From Eutypella sp. D-1 (taxonomy: Eukaryota; Ascomycota; Sordariomycetes; Xylariales; Diatrypaceae), in NCBI GenBank assembly GCA_023313575.1, contig JAJTTP010000006.1, positions 1,736,001 through 1,800,000 of the forward strand: a stretch of 64,000 bases of DNA, given 5' to 3'. The notes beneath the pieces were generated by a model that worked only from the letters and a program-made list of their open reading frames with translations, made no database searches and had not been told where the DNA came from. Position 1 is the stretch's first letter, and the number at the start of each line of letters is the position of its first letter. Below, one piece after another: positions 59,032-64,000 of the stretch. The position numbers and the translations under genes are program-made.

Positions 59032-62000
59032 ATCGATGAGCGACCGTTCGGTGTGCAAAATTTCACCTAGCAATCGTGCATGATGGGGGCCGTCGTCGGC
59101 CGGGACAACGAAGTCCGTGTTTCCACTCGTTCTATAGTTCACTTGAGTGTGTGCTGTGTTGTGCTATGCTGTGCTGTGCTCTCGAGAGCAATGACGTGCA
59201 CGTATCTTCTTCGTAGCTTCGTTTAAAAGCTCGGGGCGCGTGCTTTTTTTTTTCTCTTCTTTCACTTATCGGGTGTGAAGGAACGGTAGGGCGATGGATG
59301 ATGTCGTTGCACGATTAACAACTGACTCGTGGTCTGTGGGAAGAGTCGACGTAAACGAGGGCGGGAACAGCAATTTGAGGAAGTAGGGCAAAGTTGTTGA
59401 GAACGACCTAAGTATGTAGTATGGAGAATATCAAGATATCAAGAATATATGCGCATGCACCTATCCATCTACGTACTGTATGAAGGAATACAAGGCTGAG
59501 CTGGAGGTCGCTGCTTCTGTACTCGAAAGTTCCTGAGAGGGTTGTAGGTAACTTCGTATGACTACAGAGTATGATACGTAGGTATGTACATACATGTACG
59601 TAGTATGGGAGTCGGAAGGAGGTCTTGAGGATGTACCCGGGCCAGACGGGGCTGAAGAAGGCTGATAACCGAATACAGAACTATCCTGCAAGGCTTCCGA
59701 AGGTTGCGTACATACTTAGGTACGTACATACACAGAACCTTGGAAAGACAGGTAGGTGGGTAATCTAAGTAATGTACCTAAGTAGGTATGTAATCAAGTA
59801 ATCTCTCTGCCAGCCCACTAACCCGCCCATAATGGAGAGGGCGGGCCGGAGGGGGTTCGCTGAGGGGGTTGTGCTAGATTTCCCTGGACTGGCCTGGCCC
59901 CTCAACTGGGCAGTTAGGGACTTGGTTTAGGGACTGATCGCCATCGGCCCATCAAGCCCATTTGCACTAAAACTACCTGTTCTTAGCAAAGTCTCAGACG
60001 GAGCAAAGCAAGTCTGTCTGGCTTGCCCAGGTACATTTGGTTAACTGTGTCCACGCGGCACCGTTTAAATGTGGATCCTACCTGAAGTCTCGGGGACGGG
60101 GGAGCCAGGGAGGGGGACGGGATATTTCTAATGTTAGATTTCCTTGTGCCTAAACTACGGAGTACTTACACTACTAGGTACCTAAATATATAATCAGCTA
60201 ACTTCATTAGATTTTCTAACCAATTCTACCAAGCTAACTACTGTGTTTATATACCGAAGTAGCAAAAAAAGAAGGCTGTAGCCTTGGGGTGACCAGGTTT
60301 GTGGTAACGTTGGAATCTGCAATTTGTTTCTTTAGATAACTACTTACGTGCTTAATATGTAACTTGAAATACCTAAGTACTCATATTCTACCTCTACGCC
60401 TGTCTACTTACCTAAGTATACAGAGCATGTAGTTAAGCTGGAGACCTACCCATTAAAGCTATATGAACCCGACGTACCTAAGTAGATATATATAGAAGTA
60501 TCTATGGATGCATACTTTCAGCCCCGACGGTACGATGTATCTACCCGACGGCTGGATAATGCGGCAATGTACGGAGTACGAGTTACTGTATTACCCGAAT
60601 TACCAAATCTGGAGCCCGTATATTAGATATGCCCCTTTTCCTTCCCAATGAATTATACAAGGTCGGGCGCGATAAGGTAGGTAGGTAGATCATACAAGCC
60701 TTTCCTTTCCTCTCGGTAAGTTTGCAATCTACGCATATTCCATCTAACTAACAGCCAGCCCATACTTTCTTTACCTCGCCGTATATAACTAACTCTCCTC
60801 AGTATAGATGACGATGAGGAGATTCATCCAGACTGCCGGCCGCTGGTTTGAGAGAGCAGGTTTAAGGTAACTTATCTAGGGTCTGGTAGCTCCGGGTTGA
60901 TTGGACCTCAAGGAGCAATTGAGATTTCCATTCTGGGATAGCCAAATACGCTAATGGTTAGCTTCGCGTTTAAATGCGGATTCGATGTTAGGCTTACGGA
61001 TACCTGGGTACGAAGTTACTTTGTACATTCATAATTTCAATTTCAAAGGGGAGGAGGGGACCTAGGGGAGGAGACACCCTGAATACCAAGGAAATCCAGT
61101 GTGCTAGAATCTAGCTCTAGCCCCGGAGGTAGTAGTAAAACAACCTCGAATGGCACCAATGCACCTCCTCTCCCACCATGCACATCCCTTGCTCTCCCTC
61201 CTGCTTCCCAAATAACCACCTAAACTTGCCCAAACTCCCGCAGTCCCAGTCCCCCCTCCCGCTTAAAGCAATTGGGCAGATCAGACTTGCCAGACACCTC
61301 CACATATGCAATGCATGCATGTTTTATGTTCATGGATGGGCCCACCTAGCTTGCCTGCTTGCCTACTTGCAAGCCTAACAGGAAGGGAAGGAGGAGCCCT
61401 GGGCAGCCTGGGTGGATGTGCAATTGAATTTGGACTGGATTGAGACTGGATTGATTAATTGATTGTCCCGTCAGCCCGTGCACTCCATGTCTCTTTTTTT
61501 TTGACATTTACTACATACATACCCTACCAGCATACCAGCATACTGGCATACTGCATACATACTACAACATCGAATGGAATCGATTGGTAACTACATTTCC
61601 AATTTCCAACATCTGGGCATGGATGTCTTGTGTACATACGATGCGATACTGATACCACCTCGGGATGCTCTAGACTAGACTACCCCCAACCGATTAGGTT
61701 TCACACTCACATACTCTCTTGTGAAATACTCTGTTGTGAACAACAATATACAACCAAAATTTGGGATCGAGACCAAGACCAAGAAGACGACAGACCGCAA
61801 TCGAAAATCGAAAATCCGATGTTGTTGTTATTGTTGTTCCCCTCATCGCCGAGACACTTGGGGAACTGACACTAAGGATTGACACTGACATTCATCCGAA
61901 CATTTGACATTGAGGAAGTCAAGAAGAAGCGACGGAGTCAAATCGGCTTTGCTAATCCACCACCCACACCCACTGGAGTAATCAGTTCATCTCGTATAAC

Positions 62001-63186
62001 CACCACCACCACCACCATCACCACCACCATCACCACTACCACCACCGCTATACACGCACCAACTACTACTTTACTTCACTTTACTTACTTACCCTCTCCT
62101 ACTTAGACCTCACCCCACTAGTCTACGCCTACGGACAAAGTTGTTGCCGACGAGTCTGTCTACATGCCTACCCTCTTACTAAATCATCTAAAGGGGCTTG
62201 CTGACTACACCTAACAACGACATCTTGTCTGACTACACGCTCCCTTCTCACTACCTACTCTACTCTCGTTGCTCACTTCTTCCCATCTCACTTCTTTTTT
62301 TTTTCTCACTCTTTTCCTCTCTGTCTTTAACCTGTCATTGCATACTTTTTTCTCTCCTACTTTCATATCCTCGGGTATCTTAATCTGTTCGAACCGAAGC
62401 AGGCTTTCTTTCTACGTCCTATTTCACTTCGCCTATAAGCGTCACCTACGTGTACTTCATGTAGGTTTGTTTGAGCCATCGTTCATCTACCTTGTCGGTC
62501 TTTGTTCATACCTACCTACCTTACTTACCCTAAAAACCCACCACATTCGTTACATCCCCTACCTACCGACCCCCTTATGCGAGGGCCCTCCCTATATATA
62601 TCCTGCATGTATGCGCGCATACGGATAAGTAAGTGCATAGCAAATAATTTCCATTTCCTTGCCTATTCCTTCCTAAAATCCCCATCCATGGATCCATTCC
62701 CATAACCTCGCTCACCTTCAGCCGCCTGTAATGTTCTTTAACCACGCGAACCCTGGAACATTCCGTTTCATCATATATCTATACCCCCTAACTACTCTGT
62801 ACAAACTTCCTAAACACTCGCCAACAATAAAACCACCCTTGTCGCTGATTCGCGACAATCGATGCTAACAACTTTTGTGATTTGACGCAGGTCTCCCGAC
62901 GGAAGCACGTCTCGCCAACCCACATACATTGTAGATACCAACAAGACAACCATCTCCTCTGTCAGACCGCAGCACGGTGGGAACATGATGCGACTCGGTT
63001 TCGGTCTGAGACATCCTGTGCACTAACGAATAAACAATACGATAACCCTTTTTTCGAGCTGCCTATCTCCACACCCGTTTCCGAAATAACAACCGTCGAT
63101 CCATCCTTGCTGGCCCCGCTGATATCGCAGAGTTGGCAAACTCATAGGGCCGCCGCCGTGGGACGCGCCACCCCGTATATACAGTC
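59032..63186. other. Long divergent intergenic region upstream of the formin gene
   Basis: About 4.1 kb with TAGGTA/TACCTA words throughout 59580-60500, two TACGGAGTA copies (60156, 60570), a CAC/ACC repeat (62001-62046) and pyrimidine-rich sequence at 62240-62370. The pyrimidine-rich part near the formin ATG is probably its leader; one or more leader introns are possible. No gene recognised. Confidence 0.55.
62001..62046. repeat. (CAC)n-type microsatellite
   Basis: Imperfect CAC/CAT triplets, in the presumed promoter or leader of the formin gene. Confidence 0.85.
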
Positions 63187-64000
63187 ATGTCGTATCCCGA
63201 CAAGTCCAGGCAGTCCAGTAGTAAAGGCGGCTTTTTCTCTAGGAGCAAGAATAAGAGCGATAAGCGGTTGACCGGAAGCGAGGAAAGCCGCTATCTCTCT
63301 CTCGATCAGCAGGACGCCGCTTCTATAGCATCTCGCGGCTCCAGGCATGTCAGGGAATCCTCCGTAGTATCCATTGACCGACCTAGCTCTCCCGAGTCTG
63401 GTATCAACACCACCGCCGGTGTCATCACCGCTATCCCCTACAACGGCGCCTACGCCGATCGTCACAGTCCCGCCTCCGCCGATTACCTCCCTCGAGACGA
63501 TCAGATGCCATCGCGCCGGGATCCACTCCCTCATCAACTGAATAAGGCCACCGGTGACTTCTACCGCTACCCCTCCGTCGAGCCGGGCACCTTTTCCAAC
63601 CATGCCGGATCTCATCTCTCGGGCCCGCGCCCGCCTCCAGGGAGCGCCAATGTCACCATGGCATCCACCGGCCGTCAGACGCAGTTCCAGCAGTGGGGCC
63701 CGTCCCAGCAGAGACCGAGCCACAGCAGGGATAGCCTGGCTGTCGTTAATAAAGACGTATACGGCGAGAGATGGGACTCCCTAGGTCTACCATACGGCAG
63801 GGCGTCCAGAGCAAGCGACCAATCCAGCGTCTATTCAGGTAATGGAGGACAATACGATTCCACCCCCAGCTTCAACGTCCGCTCATCCAAGATAGGACTC
63901 CCAAGCAACTCGTCTCAAACATCTGTCGCTTCATATCAGTCCAGCAATAGGGATTCCCACCGGCTAACCAAACTACCTCCGTCAGCCGCAGCTTCCCAGT
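63187..64000 (+). CDS. sepA: Formin SepA/Bni1, N-terminal part (cut by window end)
   Basis: Open from the ATG to the window edge: 271 codons plus one base, no intron or stop. The translation starts MSYPDKSRQSSSKGGFFSRS, continues with a basic Lys/Arg stretch, and contains INTTAGVITAIPYNGAY, DQMPSRRDPLPHQLNK, DFYRYPSVEPG and TMASTGRQTQFQQWGP. This order of short conserved blocks in a Ser/Pro-rich disordered region is what I recall from the N-terminus of filamentous-fungal formins (SepA of Aspergillus, Bni1 of Sordariomycetes). The diagnostic GTPase-binding, FH1 and FH2 domains would lie beyond the window, so the call cannot be confirmed here. SepA/Bni1 nucleates actin filaments at hyphal tips and septa. 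The first ATG in frame is used. About 4 kb of upstream sequence is free of genes. Confidence 0.7.
   Translation, partial: MSYPDKSRQSSSKGGFFSRSKNKSDKRLTGSEESRYLSLDQQDAASIASRGSRHVRESSVVSIDRPSSPESGINTTAGVITAIPYNGAYADRHSPASADYLPRDDQMPSRRDPLPHQLNKATGDFYRYPSVEPGTFSNHAGSHLSGPRPPPGSANVTMASTGRQTQFQQWGPSQQRPSHSRDSLAVVNKDVYGERWDSLGLPYGRASRASDQSSVYSGNGGQYDSTPSFNVRSSKIGLPSNSSQTSVASYQSSNRDSHRLTKLPPSAAASQ

Overview
The window is nuclear DNA of a filamentous ascomycete (Pezizomycotina, most likely Sordariomycetes; the class is inference). The genes are split by short introns with fungal GTRNGT donors, CTRAC-type branch points and YAG acceptors. The gene content is typical: a Zn2Cys6 regulator, AcrB, a DHA2 exporter, Sec16, Hus1, Tho1 and the start of a SepA/Bni1 formin. 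Gene density is low (13 genes in 64 kb), with long intergenic stretches rich in microsatellites and in the short words TACGGAGTA and TAGGTA/TACCTA. I saw no tRNA, rRNA, CRISPR array or intact transposon.

Layout. 0.5-3.4 kb: a six-exon Zn2Cys6 transcription factor (-). 3.4-13.1 kb: a gene-empty stretch of nearly 10 kb. 13.1-16.1 kb: acrB (+). 17.0-18.8 kb: an alcohol-acetyltransferase-like enzyme (+). 18.8-21.4 kb: intergenic, with possible repeat remnants. 21.4-23.9 kb: a nine-exon DHA2-type MFS exporter (+) with a 24-nt microexon and a GC-AG intron. 25.4-27.0 kb: a T5orf172/GIY-YIG-like protein (+). 28.6-34.5 kb: a 1,953-residue DH/PH RhoGEF-like protein (-). 36.9-37.9 kb: a small RING-H2-like protein (-). 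40.3-41.3 kb: Tho1/SARNP-like SAP protein (+). 43.7-49.7 kb: Sec16 (+). 51.0-52.5 kb: Hus1 (-). 53.3-54.6 kb: an unusual RING protein (-). 58.4-59.0 kb: a small single-pass membrane protein (-). 63.2 kb to the end: the N-terminus of a formin (+), cut by the window edge.

These are mostly separate housekeeping genes: secretion (Sec16), polarity and cytokinesis (formin, RhoGEF-like), DNA-damage checkpoint (Hus1), mRNP export (Tho1) and ubiquitin biology (AcrB, RING proteins). Only the acyltransferase and the MFS exporter look like accessory metabolism. They are not accompanied by a backbone biosynthetic enzyme, so no gene cluster is claimed. Exon borders were worked out by hand from splice signals, reading frame and family resemblance. 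No database search was run. I found no clear undescribed system. The best leads are the aberrant RING protein, the repeat arrays in the RhoGEF-like protein, the TACGGAGTA word family and the introns that fail to interrupt the reading frame.
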